This document shows, in pieces, positions 12,650 through 24,947 of a DNA stretch of 64,000 bases (the first letter of the stretch is position 1; each line of letters starts with the position of its first letter). A program made the position numbers and the translations under genes. The stretch is from the NCBI GenBank assembly GCA_037013495.1, contig CM072810.1, forward strand, positions 104,188,898 to 104,252,897, written 5' to 3'. The notes under the pieces are model-generated. The model saw only the letters and a program-made list of their open reading frames with translations, did not search any database and was not told the DNA's origin. The stretch is from Hippophae tibetana (lineage: Eukaryota > Streptophyta > Magnoliopsida > Rosales > Elaeagnaceae).

Positions 12650-12765
12650 TAATCTCTTTCATGGGATTGGTTTGTGGTCCAAGTAGTATGACTTCCTATC
12701 CCAACCAAAGATTCGAATCCAATGTTTACTTTATTTAATAAAATTCCTTTAAAAAAGAGAAAGAA
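12650..12765 (+). repeat. SINE-like element with tRNA-type B box
   Basis: The segment contains GGTTTGTGGTCCAAGTAGTA followed about 30 bp later by GATTCGAATCC, an exact RNA polymerase III B-box type sequence. An A/T-rich tail ends in a run of A. This arrangement fits a tRNA-derived SINE. The A box is weak and the cloverleaf cannot be folded, so it is not a tRNA gene. Confidence 0.4.
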
Positions 12766-13825
12766 AATAACATGTATTTCACAAATAATATCGAAAAGCC
12801 ATTAAACTACTCTACTACTATACCCTCAAGCTCTATAGTAGCTAAAATTCTAAAGATTATGAACACAATGCAACCAGACAGTTATTCCAGCAGAAAAGAG
12901 AACCAACCAGAATAACTGTCATGATAAGGAGCAAATAGAAGTCACCAAAAGAATGATTATCATTACCTAAAAGATGTTATATCTAACCAGGATGAGATAC
13001 ATATACTCTGATCTGCACAATTCTAGTTAGTGTATAGGTGTAGAGCATTTTAGAACCTGTTGGAATCTTCCATGGGCTTTCATAGTGCTAGGAGTTCTCT
13101 TTGGCATTTTATTAACTCATGACTTGTTTGCTTTATTTTCCCAATAATTCTCTATTAAACTCACATGGCTTCACAAGCTCAACTACATTGAATTCTAGAA
13201 CCGAAATTATCAATAGGTTAGAGAATTTCACATCAAACCCACCACGTCCATGTTGAGAAAGCATTGAACAAGTCTTTTATATGATCCAACCTACGTTTTA
13301 TCTTGATCCTCTTCTCCTCTTCGGATGAACGAGCTCAAACAATGGTCGGGACATCCATTCTAAGGTTATCATCAAGAGGAAAATATCCCAGCATCTTTCG
13401 TTTTAATATTTCAGCCCATTTCATTGTTTTTATGTATTATTTATATCAGAATTGATCAAGAGAATGTCATCTGTGCAGTGTGAGGGATTACATTTCACTT
13501 GACTATGAAATGGCAACAACTACAGCACCATAAGGCTGAGAAAATAAAAGAAACAACAAAAGAACCAGAAAGCCTGAAATTAACAGCATAAACTTATTAG
13601 TAGACTAGAATGCAAGCACATAAAATACCTGTATGTATATTCCATCTACATAGAACTGGCTACTGGCTAGCTTCAATAAAATCCAAAAAACTAGAGAAGT
13701 TTAAGCGACATGCTTTGGAGCCAATATTGATGAATGGGCATTAAAACGAGTAGATCACTCCAGTTCAGAGCATAAAAGGAAAAGAAACAATATTGCAACT
13801 GATGAAAAGTAACATTCAAATCCAT

Positions 13826-13917
13826 TAAAAGCACTTCTCTATCAGTCTATTGTTGCTGGTTCATAAGCATTAATGAAGTAAAGGTTATACATAAAAGCAC
13901 TTCTCTATCAGTCTATT
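13826..13917 (+). repeat. 26-bp direct repeat pair
   Basis: TAAAAGCACTTCTCTATCAG and the following TCTATT occur at 13826-13851 and again at 13892-13917, offset 66 bp and identical. The flanks diverge after the repeat, but a TAAAGGTT motif lies near both copies. This is probably a small local duplication. Confidence 0.8.
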
Positions 13918-14083
13918 CTAATCATATCATAGTAAAGGTTTCATCAAATTAATAAAGGAGCACTAAACTATAGAAACAGTTTTGCAGAACATTATATTAT
14001 TTCTAAGTATCGGTACAAGTAAAAAAGCACATACCATCACAACGTCATCAAACATAGTAGGCAGATATTTGAGGAGAGTATAT

Positions 14084-16557
14084 TTAGTCATACTCTAATT
14101 CATCTGGTGTGACTGGCCTTTTGAGAGGAATTATTGACTTCTTCTCAACATCACGGGATAATGCTTTCCTCATGTCTGAAAAAAATATAATATATGGTTA
14201 TTTATTTGTTTATGTGTGTGGTTGTATGTGCGCGTGTGTATAAGCAGTAGTTATACTCCAATTTAGGCACCCACCTAACCCATCTTCCTCCCCCGAATAG
14301 TAACGTAGGACCCGTCTGTAGATCACATATCCAAGCTGAGTCAGAAAAAGACATAATAAGCATCAAATTATCTCAATTGGTGTAAAACAAAAATGTCTTC
14401 TGTTCCATGTTAACATTTTCGAGTACGAGCAGCCCAACAGAGTCATCGACTCACCCATCATATAGCTACATATACACATATCTCACTTTTCATAACAAAA
14501 AGAAACCATCTTGCTATGATCAAAAGGTATCAAAGAAATAAATGAGACTGGTCAAAATCTTGAACATTTAATCTCTTCACAAAAAGGTTAGAACGTTGAA
14601 TTATCAAATAGCCAAACATTACCACAACATCAGCATAAAAAGGGGTTAAAAAAAGAGAGTTGCTAAATGTGTAATGCCTGATGTCATGCAGATATTTTAT
14701 AAATTAAAAATTGGTGAGGATATAACAAGAAAATGTATACCAAGAATGACCTTGTTGAAAAGTAACCCATATGTTACCTTTTCATACATTTTTATAGCAG
14801 GAGTGTTTGATGCCCTCACAAAAAGATCCACAAAATAAGCCTTGTCACTACAAAAAAGAAAGTCGCTAATAAGATAAAATATCGAATGCACTAGAAACCC
14901 ACAGATGTTTCACAACCTCTCTCCTGCAGTGCTAAGTTAAAGATGCAACCTACACAAATAAAGCACACAACTCATGAAAAAGATAGTAAATTAAGCACAC
15001 AATAAAAGTAAACCAAAAAGCTTCAAACACAATCTACAGCATGAACAGAAAAATCTCAAATTTGACCAAACTAGAAAAGGGCCATGGAATAAGAAATCAT
15101 AAAAGATAGATACAAATTAAAAATTAAACAAATTCAGCCAATGATTATCCTTAAGCCTGTTGTATATGCCAAGAAGAATGCTTGATGTATTTCCATATCT
15201 TGGTTCATTAAATATGTTTGGATGTGTCAGCTGAGATAACAATAGAAGACATTGTTGTGCTTCCACATCAAAGGACTATTTACAACATATGCAGGTTACT
15301 TCAAAACTAACAGCTTTCTCGTGTGTCTTAAGAGAGACATGAATGTGTCCAAGTGAAAATCAAGAATATTAGAACTGTCTAAGACACAAGGATAACCTAA
15401 AATTCAAGAAATACATGTTCATAATTTATATTTACCCTCCAAGCTTAGCACGAGTAGAATATTATGCACAACAAAGCTGGAAATTACAAGATTAGCTCAG
15501 CTCCTAAAAAATCAAGCAGTAATACTACAAAAGTGCAGAGATGGTCCATCTTAATCAATATATGCCACTCTTACATTTTGTCGCTGATCTCTTCAAGCAA
15601 GTTCATGAGTTTCTTAGCTAATTGTTGCCTGCGGTATTCTGGAGCAACAGTAACTGCAGTTACATGACCATGCCAAGATTCTCCTTGACCTTCAACTTTT
15701 CCCATGACTGAAATCACAGAATAATAGATAAGATTTCATGAAGAACAAAATTAAAACCCAAAGCAAACATCAAACTGGCTAACTAACTCTGAAAGCTAGT
15801 TCATATCATACATAGCTGGCCAAACTTCAGGAGTGGTAATTCTTGGTCCTAAAAGGAAGCAAAATCTATTTACTGTTTCTTTATGAAACACATGTACATT
15901 TTCAGATAAGTTGTAGTACTCAGTACTTAGTACAACTAACAATACGCATAAATTCCATAGTTTTAATAAAGTGATATAGAAAACCATTTAGGTCAACATG
16001 TTTGCTCGTTCCAAACAATATGTTATCTTCATCTCCCACAAAACATACAACAAGCACCAATCAACTGATTTCTTCTAATATTCAAATGTCATCCATGCAA
16101 TCTATCTAAAAGATATGCAGCCTATAAGAAGACCTAAAACTGCAGTACACCTTCAAGAATCATAGGCCAGACGAAGATGAGAAGGAAATATGTTTTCTAT
16201 CATTATAAATTAACAATAAAAATTTTCCAAAGGGTAAAGCACTTACTGTAACCCATAATCCTGTTCCCCGGGCCTTCGGCAACTTGAAAATAATCAGGCC
16301 ATCTTGCTAAATATGTCATATAGAATGACATATTAAACTGTCATGGAAATATCAATAAACCATCAGCACAAAAAGCTCCTAGATCAGTTTTACTATGTAT
16401 GCAAAACATTTCCTTAAAATTTGTGAGTTTTTAGAAGTATTTAGGAGAAAAAATAACAAAGACAAAGAAACTATCTTACAGTTTCAGTTAGATGATCAAG
16501 ATTGACGGGAGCAAAGCGAAGAAGATCATTGCAGCAAAATCTGCGAATCGTCGTCAT
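14084..16557 (-). CDS. NAA20: N-alpha-acetyltransferase 20, NatB catalytic subunit
   Basis: Six coding exons (16557-16480, 16337-16247, 15707-15575, 14847-14778, 14335-14275, 14175-14084) join in frame to exactly 174 aa, the usual length of plant NAA20. NatB acetylates protein N-termini beginning Met-Asp, Met-Glu, Met-Asn or Met-Gln, co-translationally on the ribosome with the auxiliary subunit NAA25. The protein starts MTTIRRFCCNDLLRFAPVNL. The GNAT core includes VTAVTVAPEYRRQQLAKKLM, holding the acetyl-CoA-binding R/QxxGxA-type loop as RRQQLA. VDLFVRASNTPAIKMYEK and LGYVIYRRVLRYYSGEED follow. It ends KRPVTPDELEYD. All introns are GT-AG, and no frame breaks were found. The identification is firm, from sequence signature, length and exon phase continuity. 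Confidence 0.96.
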
Positions 16558-17140
16558 CTGCCTCCTTCGCTCACTCTCACGTTGCTGCAACAAAACTAAA
16601 GAGTTGAGATAAATAAGGGAAAGACAAAACCCCTTCGAACGTAGAAAGTTCTTTAGATTCAAATATATTCCTTTCGGGCTGGTTAATAAACAGTAACGGT
16701 TTCCATCATTTTCGTTTTCCTTTCTTTAATAACATCGATCGCTCTATAGAAAACCGTGGTCAAGTTCAAGAACCGACATAACATACAACTTCCTATGAAA
16801 ATTCATCTAATTCCAACAACCCATATCCAATGGCATTAGCATATATTGGATAAACTATCAACCAGATTTTGCAACAAGAAATCATACATAAGCAAATTAC
16901 TCAGAGCCTTTTCAGAGGAGCATTATCGCAAACAGGTAGTGGACATATCTCCTTCTTAATCTTCAAAGCTAAACAAGTATAACCTAAAATTAATCAAATT
17001 TCGAGGGCAATTAATAATCGGGAAAGTGAAATATACTTAACCTGGAAATAATTTGAAGAACAAATCAGTTAAAGGTGGAAGAAACCGAAGGTAACTAACT
17101 AGCTCCGTACTCCGTTAATCTTCCGGGTGTGGATGAGCAC
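16558..17140 (-). other. NAA20: NAA20 5' UTR with leader intron
   Basis: An acceptor TTGCAG|CAACG at 16585/16584 lies 27 bp upstream of the ATG. A matching donor CCAG|GTTAAGTA sits at 17042/17041. This predicts a 457-bp intron within the leader and a first non-coding exon starting near 17140. The promoter lies beyond that in AT-rich DNA. No upstream ATG is required for the coding frame. Confidence 0.55.
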
Positions 17141-18806
17141 CTAGATCGGCTTCTTTTATTGTTTGTTTGTGTAAGTATACAATATGTGTAAATAAAGTTA
17201 TTTTATGAAAATAATAACTAACCATCCAAATAAAATTATTTATCTTAGATTTATATATTTTTATCATTAAATTTTTTTTAACATATAATTTTAATTAAAT
17301 TATCATTATTTAAAATTATTTAATATTAAATATAGTTTAATTTAATATTATTATTATAAATTTTATATATGTTATTTTTTATTATTATGACAAAAAAATA
17401 CATTAATTATCATTTGTATTTATATAATTCATTTAAATATTATTATTACTTGTCAAATGTTTTTTATAAAAATAATTTTTTTTATTAATATTGTCACACT
17501 TAATACAATTTTTTAACTAACAATTAGACAACCGACAACCAAAGCATACATATAAATTAACATGTTCCATCCGGGCCATTTTAATTTTCATAAACAATAA
17601 AAACGTGAGCATTATAATTAAATTGGTTATAACATAATACAAAATTACAATTACAAAAGAGATTCTATCCCATGACAAAATTAAATATAATTATTGATAC
17701 AATCATTTTTTTATTCTCATAAAAAATATAAATTTCTTTATTTATTTACGTAATGATATAACAATGTAGTTTTTATTAGATAAAATTATCCATAATAAAA
17801 AATAATAATTATATTATGGTAACATTGTAACCCAAATTAAAAAAAACAAAATTTAAAATAATTTTTTTTTAAATGGCAAACTCGTAGAAATAGATGCTTA
17901 AATATTTGAATTTGTTAAAACTTATTAATCAATAATTATATTTGTTCAAACTTAATGATCATCTAACTTGAGCCTTCAAGAGGAAGAACTAATGGATCTT
18001 GCTTGCAGAGTTAGTATCTTATCCAAAAGGTAGAAAACTAGAAACCCACGTCACAACGAAATCCACGACAAATATAATGAAAATTTCCATTTTCTAGACT
18101 TTTAATTTCCACCCAAAAAAAAAAAAAAAAAAAGAGAAAAAAAAATGGTGAATATATTTCTAGCTTGGATGAGATAACAATGACGCTTGAAACACAGTGA
18201 TATTTGTCGAGGCATAAAGGATGTTTTTGGAAGTGTATGGTAAAAGATTGACCGAGAAAAGCTTCCTTTGAACTGCTTATTTATTTGACTTTTGGGCTAA
18301 AAGTACTTCATTTCAAATGGAATATAACGTTTTTAAGGTATATTTGTTTTTTTAGTTATGTAAAAGCGTTTATATAATAAAAAAACGCTTTAATATCAAA
18401 TACAAAATTATTATAGTATATTTTATGCTTAAGTAAACACAACATGTTTCTTCTTAAAAGTGCTCTGTTAATTTTAAACTGTTTATATACAAAGTCATTT
18501 TTAATACAAGTATATGCAAAAGGTTAGTTAATGATGTTTGAAAATCTCTAATTAAAGTGTTTTTAAAATTTTGTGTATAATTATTAATATTTTTAAACTA
18601 ATAAGAATAACTTTTGATGAATGATATAAAATTAAAATAATTATTAAAATAATACATAAAATTATTTTTTAATAATTTTATGTTAAAGACTTAAATAGGT
18701 TTTTATTGAAATCAATATTAACCAACTTAATTCATTTGAAAAACAAGCACATCCAAACCAACATGAATACTATGGTGAAGCATTGATTTAAAATTGCATG
18801 TATTTA
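17141..18806. other. AT-rich intergenic spacer
   Basis: No gene is supported. A 22-base poly-A-like run (about 18113-18134) and weak low-complexity tracts are the only features. The stretch ends at the left LTR of the outer Copia element. Confidence 0.65.
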
Positions 18807-19100
18807 TGTTATACTAGTGTTTAGCTAATAGCTATACTAACTGGATTCCATGAGCTACTCTAACAAAATCGTCTATATGGCGTTTCTATCATGATGTGCC
18901 CAGTGTGTATCTTCTATTTATAAAGCAGTGCACCTCAAGTAACTGAAATAAGGAAGTATTATTTAGATATTCCTTTTCATCTTCCAACTCTCCTTCACCT
19001 ATTTTACCTTGTAACTCTTTTGTTCCTTCTTCTTCTTTACCTTTCTCACATCTTCTCCTAATATTCATAATATTCACCTTTTGCTTAACCTTAATCACCA
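18807..19100 (+). repeat. Left LTR of the outer Copia element
   Basis: It aligns with 25235-25490: shared phrases include TTAGCTATACTAA-like, GCTACTCTAACA, CTATCATGATGT and TATAAAGCAGTGCACCTCAA. The TATAAAGC context is a plausible TATA box for plus-strand transcription. The copies differ at many positions, so the element is old. The 3' end is approximate. Confidence 0.75.
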
Positions 19101-19149
19101 TGTGATCCTCTTGATACTCTTCCCATGATGACTCATAAAAAAATGGTAT

Positions 19150-20282
19150 TACTAAACCAAAAGCTTTTAGGGTAATTTTTTATGGTTGAGATTTTACCTA
19201 AACTACAAAACTTTGCTGTAGTTAGCAAACATTAAGAATGGCTTATAGCTATGCAAGCTGAGTATGATGCTCTCTTGCGTAATGGTACATGAAAATTTAT
19301 AAAGGCACCTAAGAATACCAAAATCATTGAAAATAAATCGATCTACAGTGAGCTTCAACCATTGGTGTTGTGCTCACTATTGCTCTAGCACTCTTGGTCT
19401 ATTCTACAAATGGACATAGATAAATCCTTTTTTAATGGTGACTTAAAAGAGGTGGTATACATGATACAATCTCAAGATTTATTGATCCTCATCATCCACA
19501 CTTAATTTGTTTGCAAACTGTCTTTGTGGATGGTGATTTATATATAGCAACTCAAATACTTCTATGATGCTTTACCAGTAATGGGGTGTCATCTTCCTCA
19601 TTTATTTTGATGACATTCTTTGTCATAAGAAACAAGTCTAGCTTGATTTAAGTTTTGTTACTAAACTTCATGCTCATCTTAAGGATTTAGGAATTCTCAA
19701 TTTCCTTTTAGGAGTTAAAGTCACAAAATTGCCCATAGTCTTCACCTCAACCAACAAAAATACATCACTCAACTTCTTGATAAGGCTAAATTGCATGATT
19801 CAAAACATGTCACTACTTTTATTGCCTTTGATGTGAAATTGTTCAAATATGGAGGTGAATTACTTGATGATCCAAGCATATATAAAACACTTGTGGGTGC
19901 GTTTCAATACTGCACTAACACTCATCATTCTCCCCCTATAATTCACTGACAAACTGTTAAACATGTTCTTAAATACCTCAAGGAAATAATATGTCATAGA
20001 CTATAGTTTGAATCTTTAGACTGTCATGATATTATTACTTGCACATGTAGGCATTGTGTTTATGTTAGAAATTGCTTCATGTCTTGGGGTTCTGACAAGT
20101 GCAAAATTGTTTCCAGATCTTTCATTGAGTTAGAATTTCGTGCCTTAGCCCATGCAGTGTCTAAAGTGGTATGGATTCAACGTTTGCTTAAGGAGTTAAG
20201 TGTTTCATTCACACAATAAAGTGCAAATAATTTTCTGTGATAATGTTTCAGCTGGTTCAAGTGCAAATCATTTCCTGCAATA
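19150..20282 (+). pseudogene. Decayed Copia reverse transcriptase/RNase H (outer element)
   Basis: Frame-shifting plus-strand translation gives fragments typical of a Copia polyprotein. AMQAEYDALLRNGT-like sequence occurs near 19250, a damaged FxxILVYVDD-region equivalent (SFILMTFF) near 19600, a KDLGILNFLLGVKV-type stretch near 19685, and an SDKCKIVSRSFIELEFRALA-type RNase H stretch near 20090-20145. Many stops and frameshifts disrupt it. The reading ends at the RNase H DNVSA motif near 20250, where the sequence is partly duplicated and then interrupted by the inner element. Confidence 0.75.
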
Positions 20283-20287
20283 ATGTT
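20283..20287. repeat. Target-site duplication, left copy (ATGTT)
   Basis: Identical to 25183-25187 and directly abutting the terminal TG of the inner Copia LTR. Confidence 0.9.
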
Positions 20288-20572
20288 TGTGAAGAGTATA
20301 TAGAGATAAGAAGAAAGAATGATTTAATGTTGTATTGGTATATTTGAGAATGTACATAGAGAACTCTATTTATAGAGTTGTAACAAGTGTAGTACAAGTG
20401 TAGTACATGTGAAATAGTAAGTGTAGTACAAGTGAAATAGTACAAGTGTAGTACAAGTGAAATAGTACAAGTGTAGTAAAAGTGAAATAGTGGAAGTGTA
20501 GTACAAGTGAAATAATACAAGTGTAGTACAAGTGAAGTATAAGTGAATTACAATATCAAATATAACTTAACA
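20288..20572 (-). repeat. 3' LTR of inner Copia (285 bp)
   Basis: Starts TG and ends CA. It carries a TATA box TATAAATA on the minus strand (20367-20374) within a short palindrome AACTCTATTTATAGAGTT. It is about 50 bp longer than the other LTR because of extra GTGTAGTACAAGTGAAATAG-type minisatellite units between about 20385 and 20540. Confidence 0.93.
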
Positions 20573-20590
20573 TCCCTCAAATTCAAGGAG
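20573..20590 (-). other. Polypurine tract of inner Copia
   Basis: On the minus strand GAATTTGAGGGA immediately precedes the TG of the 3' LTR, as expected for second-strand priming. Confidence 0.7.
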
Positions 20591-21389
20591 GAAGAGAAAC
20601 GATCAACTTGAGTTTGGAAACTAATTCTTGAAATCTGCCTAGTAGATGAGATTTGGTGAAGATGTTAACTGTTTGATCTGTGGAAGATATTGATTTGAGA
20701 CAAACAGTATCTTAAAGAACATGTTAATGAACAAAATGAAAATCAATCTCGATATGTTTTATTCGTTCATGAAATACATTATTGTGAGCAATCTGAATAG
20801 CACTCTGATTATCACAATATAGGATTGTTGCAGTTGATTGGAGAACACCCATATCAGCAAGTAACCAACGGAGCCAAAGAAGTTCTTGAGTGGTGTCAGC
20901 AAGAGCACGATATTCAGTTTCAGTGCTGGATCGAGAAGTGAGGGATTGTTTCTTGCTTCGCCAAGATATGAGAGATTTTCCAAGAAAGAAAAAATATCCA
21001 ATAGTAGAGCGACGATCAGTTGGGTCACCTGCCCAATCAACATCAAAGTTGGCGGAAAGAAGAAGAATAGACTTGTTGGAAAAGTGGAGACCATGAAACA
21101 TGGTGCCTTTGATGTAGCGGAGAATGTGAAGAACCACAGTATAATGGATAAACCGTGGAGCAGACATGAATTGACTAACCAGATGAACAACATAGACAAT
21201 GTCAGGACGAGTAACTGTGAGATAAACAAGACTGCCTACTAGTTGTTTGTATAATGTGGCATCTGAGAGAATAGTATCATCTAATGGAGTAAGTTTGACA
21301 TTGGTTTCTAAAGGTGTTGATGCAGTTTTGCAATCAGTAAGGCCAGCCCGATTAAGAATATCAGAAGAGTACTTTGCTTGAGAGAGATA

Positions 21390-21989
21390 CTATCCTTGAG
21401 AATCATATGAGATTTCTAGGCCCAAGAAGTAGTGGAGACGACCAAGGTCTTTCATTTCAAATTGATGGCTTAGCAACTGCTTGAGATCAATAATTTTATT
21501 AGAGTTATTCCCTGTTATGATCATATCATCTACATAAAGAAGTAGAAGTGTTACACCAGTGGGAGCCTTCCAAATAAAGAGACCGGAGTCATAAAAACTG
21601 GAAGTGAAACCAAATTCAGTAAGTGTAGAGCTGAATTTGGCAAACCAAGCCCGATGAGCTTGTTTGAGGCCATAGAGAGCACGACGAAGTCTGCATACTT
21701 GATGAGGTGAATGAGTGTATCCAGGAGAAGGTTTTATATAAATTTCCTCAGTTATGTCTCCATTGAGAAAAACATTTTTGACATCCATTTGAAACATGTT
21801 CCAATTTCGGGCAACAACAACAATAATGATACTTCGAACAAAGGTGAGGCGAGCTACAGGTGCAAAAGTTTCTTCATAGTTGATTCCATATTCCTGTGTA
21901 AAACCCTTTGCAACCAGACGAGCTTTATATCGTTCCATAGACCCATCTGAATGAGTTTTGATTTTGAAAATCCACTTACAACCAATCAA
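21390..21989 (-). pseudogene. Copia reverse transcriptase core (open segment)
   Basis: A 199-codon open piece begins MIGCKWIFKIKTHSDGS. It contains ARLVAKGFTQEYGINYEETF, the palm motif MDVKNVFLNGD (usually DVKNAFLNG), RALYGLKQAHRAWF and the catalytic YVDD. A stop follows ISYDSQG at 21390. Confidence 0.88.
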
Positions 21990-23349
21990 AGATTTATTAT
22001 ATGGAAGATCAATAAGATCTCATGTATGTGCTTTTGTTAATGCCTATAATTCATCTGTCATAGCTTGCTGCCAATGAGGGTTATAACTAGTTCTCTATAG
22101 TTTTGGGGTTTATGATGAGACAAAATAGTAGAGAAACATTGGCAATCACGAAGATGAAAAAGAAGACTACTTACACGAGTAGAACGACAAAGTGATGACT
22201 CTGGACAATCAGGTAGTTTGTCTTCAGAAGATGTTGTTATGGTAGGATCAGCAGAAGAAGCAGTCACATCAGGAGAAGCCGTAGTAGACAATGGTGAGGG
22301 TAATGGATCAATGTCAGGAGGAAATAAATCAATAGTTGGGTCATTAAAAAATGAGAGTGAGGTAGGAGATGAGACATGAAATGAGGAAATAGAGGAAAAC
22401 ATTTTATGTTCCCAAAAGATGGCATGATGAGAGATGCGCAATCGTTTAGAGATAGGATCCCAACAACGATAGCCTTTGTGTTATATTCCATACCCTAAGA
22501 AACAACAAAGGCGAGCACGAGGTTCTAATTTATTACGTTCATGAGGGTGAAGAAGAACAAAACAGGCACAACCAAACACTTTGAGCAGCTCATAAGATGG
22601 AGAAGTACTATAGAGACGCTCATAAGAGGATTGATTGTGAATAATAGGCATGGGAACACGATTGATGATATAAACAGCTGAAAGAGCTACTTCACCCCAA
22701 AAGCGTTTAGGACAAGAACTATAAATGAGAAGAGTGCGAACAGTATTAAGAATATGTTTGTGTTTTCACTCAGCTCTTTCATTTTGTTGAGATGTGCTAG
22801 GACAAGAATATTGAGAAAGAGTCCCATTTTGTCAGAAAAAATTTAAAAACTTTGTTTCTTTATATTCCATAGCATTATCAGCTCTAAGTAATTTGATATT
22901 TTGAGAAAATTAGGTTTTAACCATTTGGGCAAAATCATAATAAATTTTGGGTAATTCAAATCAATGTTTCATGAGAAAAATCCATGTGAATCTTGAATAA
23001 TCATCAATAAAAATGACAAAGTAAACACATCCCCCCATAGTAGGATGTGGAGATGGACCCCAAACATCAAAATGAATTAAGTCAAAAGGGGAGACAGAAG
23101 TAGAATCACTTTTATTAAAACATAAAGCAGATTATTTTCCCAATTGACAAGGCAAACAATTTACATTATCAGAAATAGAAACAAATCATAATTTACCAGA
23201 AGATGCTAAGGGACGAAGACGTCCTATAGACGTATGGCCTAAACGAGCATGCCATAGGTTGATAGGAGTAGTAGAAGCAACAACAAAAGTATGAGGATAA
23301 TTGGGTAGATGAAGGTCGATAAGTTCAAATAATCATCCAACCTTACGAT

Positions 23350-24210
23350 CTATCCCAAAGATCTGTCCTGTCTGTGGATCCTGCACATGACAACCAGAAG
23401 GGGAAAAGTAATAGTAAGACCAAGTTCACATAATTGACCAACAGAGATAAGATTTAGAGTAAGGTTAGGAATATGAAAGGTGTCAGAAAGTGATATAGAA
23501 GATGTGGAAACTTGTCCTACAACATTAACATGCATATGTGAACCATTGACAGTTTGAATTAAAGGTTTGGAGATGGAAGATTGTGTGGGATAGAAGATGT
23601 GAGTATCATGAGTCATATGGTTACAACAAGCATAATCAAAATACCATAAAGATTTACCTGATGTGAGAGACAAGACAGTAGAAGGAGGATTACTAGATTG
23701 TGAGAGAACATGTTTAAGAAGACCTTCAAGTTCTTGAGTAGAGAAGGTAAATTTGTCATGATTATCCTCAGAAACAACAACAGTGATAGATGAGTTACTA
23801 TTTTTACCTGAAGCATGCTGAGAGGGATGCTGAGAGGGATGCTGAGAGGGATTCTGAAAGCAATCTCTGTTAAAGTATCTTGGACCCTTCTTGTGACAAT
23901 ATATACATACCTGAATGGGACATGTAAGAAGCTCATGATTGAGGTTGTGACAGTAGGTGCAACCTTGATGTTTGAAGTCCTCTTTTGAACCTTCTTTAGG
24001 GCGATAAAAGGGGGTGGCAAGAACAGAATCTGCATGATGAACTTTGAAAACCCCCATCCGAGTTTCTTCAGAGCGAATCTCGGTCATAACAATATCTAAG
24101 GATGGAAAAGGACTTCGATGGAGTAAGGAAGCCCGAACAGGTTCAAATCGATCATGGAGAGTCATGAGAAAAATAACAAGATACTGGTGATTACGGTAAG
24201 TTGCAAACAT
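23350..24210 (-). pseudogene. Copia gag C-terminus, zinc knuckles and protease (longest open piece)
   Basis: This is the longest uninterrupted gag segment, about 286 codons. It holds two CX2C-type clusters (CTYCHNLNHELLTC, then CIYCHKKG), a triplicated SQHP spacer, and the protease site with D-Y replacing D-S. It ends near the protease/integrase border, where the frame is lost. Confidence 0.8.
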
Positions 24211-24934
24211 CTCAGCATCAATCTTATTCGTTCAAGTTGGTTCAGAGAAAGTGAGTTGATCCCAAATAGTATGCATTTCAGAGAGAAATTGGTTAATGGT
24301 TTGATCAACCTTTTGGCGTTTGGTATGAAGAGTTGTTAGAAGTTGATGTTGGTTGGCCAAATCTGTTGTAGTGAAGCGAGCTTTAATAAATTCTCAAACT
24401 TCTATGGCAGTGTCAAAACACCCAAATTCACCATGGATGGGGGGTAAGGTGGTGTTACGGAACCAAGTAATAATTTGATGGTGTTTACTCTCCCAGTCTT
24501 CAAGGCGGTCAGCAAATAAGGAGTTGTTTTCAGTGGTTTCTTGGATGGGTATAGAGATATCACCAGTTATGAAACGCCATAACTTACGTCCTTTCAAGAA
24601 ACTTTTCATTGCTTGTGCCCAGGCTAGGTAGTTAGTATCATCAAGGGTGGTAGAGATTGATTTTGGGACATCATTTCGGTCCATTTTAACGAAATAATGG
24701 AGGAAATATAAAACAAATATATAGAAACAGTATAAATGAGATATCCTTAAAAATGAAAAGAGGAGTTGAAAACAAGCCTGGAACCGGGTTGAGGTGAGCC
24801 GGGTTGGAGTGAGCCGAGTTGAGGTGAGTTGGGTTATAGTGAGCCGGGTTGAGAGTGAACCGAGTTAGGATGAGCTGTGTTGGCTGTGATGAAGAGAGAC
24901 GAAATTTTAATAGAAATTTTAGAGGTATATGAGA

Positions 24935-24947
24935 GGCTCTGATACCA
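24935..24947 (-). other. Primer-binding site TGGTATCAGAGCC
   Basis: On the minus strand TGGTATCAGAGCC directly follows the 3' end of the 5' LTR. It is complementary to the 3' end of initiator methionine tRNA, the usual primer of plant Copia elements. Confidence 0.95.

Larger units (their letters stand above)
10931..14083. other. Spacer downstream of NAA20
   Basis: No protein-coding gene is supported. From about 12.4 kb the composition is less AT-rich and resembles transcribed non-coding or decayed sequence. A long NAA20 3' UTR or downstream non-coding exons cannot be excluded. A SINE-like piece (about 12650-12760) and a 26-bp direct repeat (13826-13851 and 13892-13917) are the only distinct structures. 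Confidence 0.5.
20597..24684 (-). pseudogene. Copia gag-pol polyprotein, broken by stops (inner element)
   Basis: The gag start is the ATG at 24684 (MDRNDVPKSISTTLDD). Gag runs to about 23.8 kb, with CX2C/H zinc-knuckle-like sequence (CTYCHNLNHELLTC) near 23.94 kb. The protease signature is near 23.63 kb and reads WYFDYACCNHMT, with tyrosine after the aspartate where Copia proteases normally have serine. Integrase covers about 23.3-22.6 kb and has in-frame stops. Reverse transcriptase (about 21.99-21.3 kb) keeps an intact YVDDMIITG. RNase H (about 21.1-20.72 kb) shows SSTETEYRALADTTQELLWL and CDNQSAIQIAHN. Stops include one after FDTAIEV near 24394, one in the integrase core, and one after ISYDSQG at 21390. 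The element is dead in cis but recognisable throughout. Confidence 0.9.

Noticed and set aside
20257..20520. Minus-strand open frame rich in Tyr/Thr/Cys/Leu
   Set aside because: It is a translation of the LTR minisatellite of the inner Copia, not a gene.
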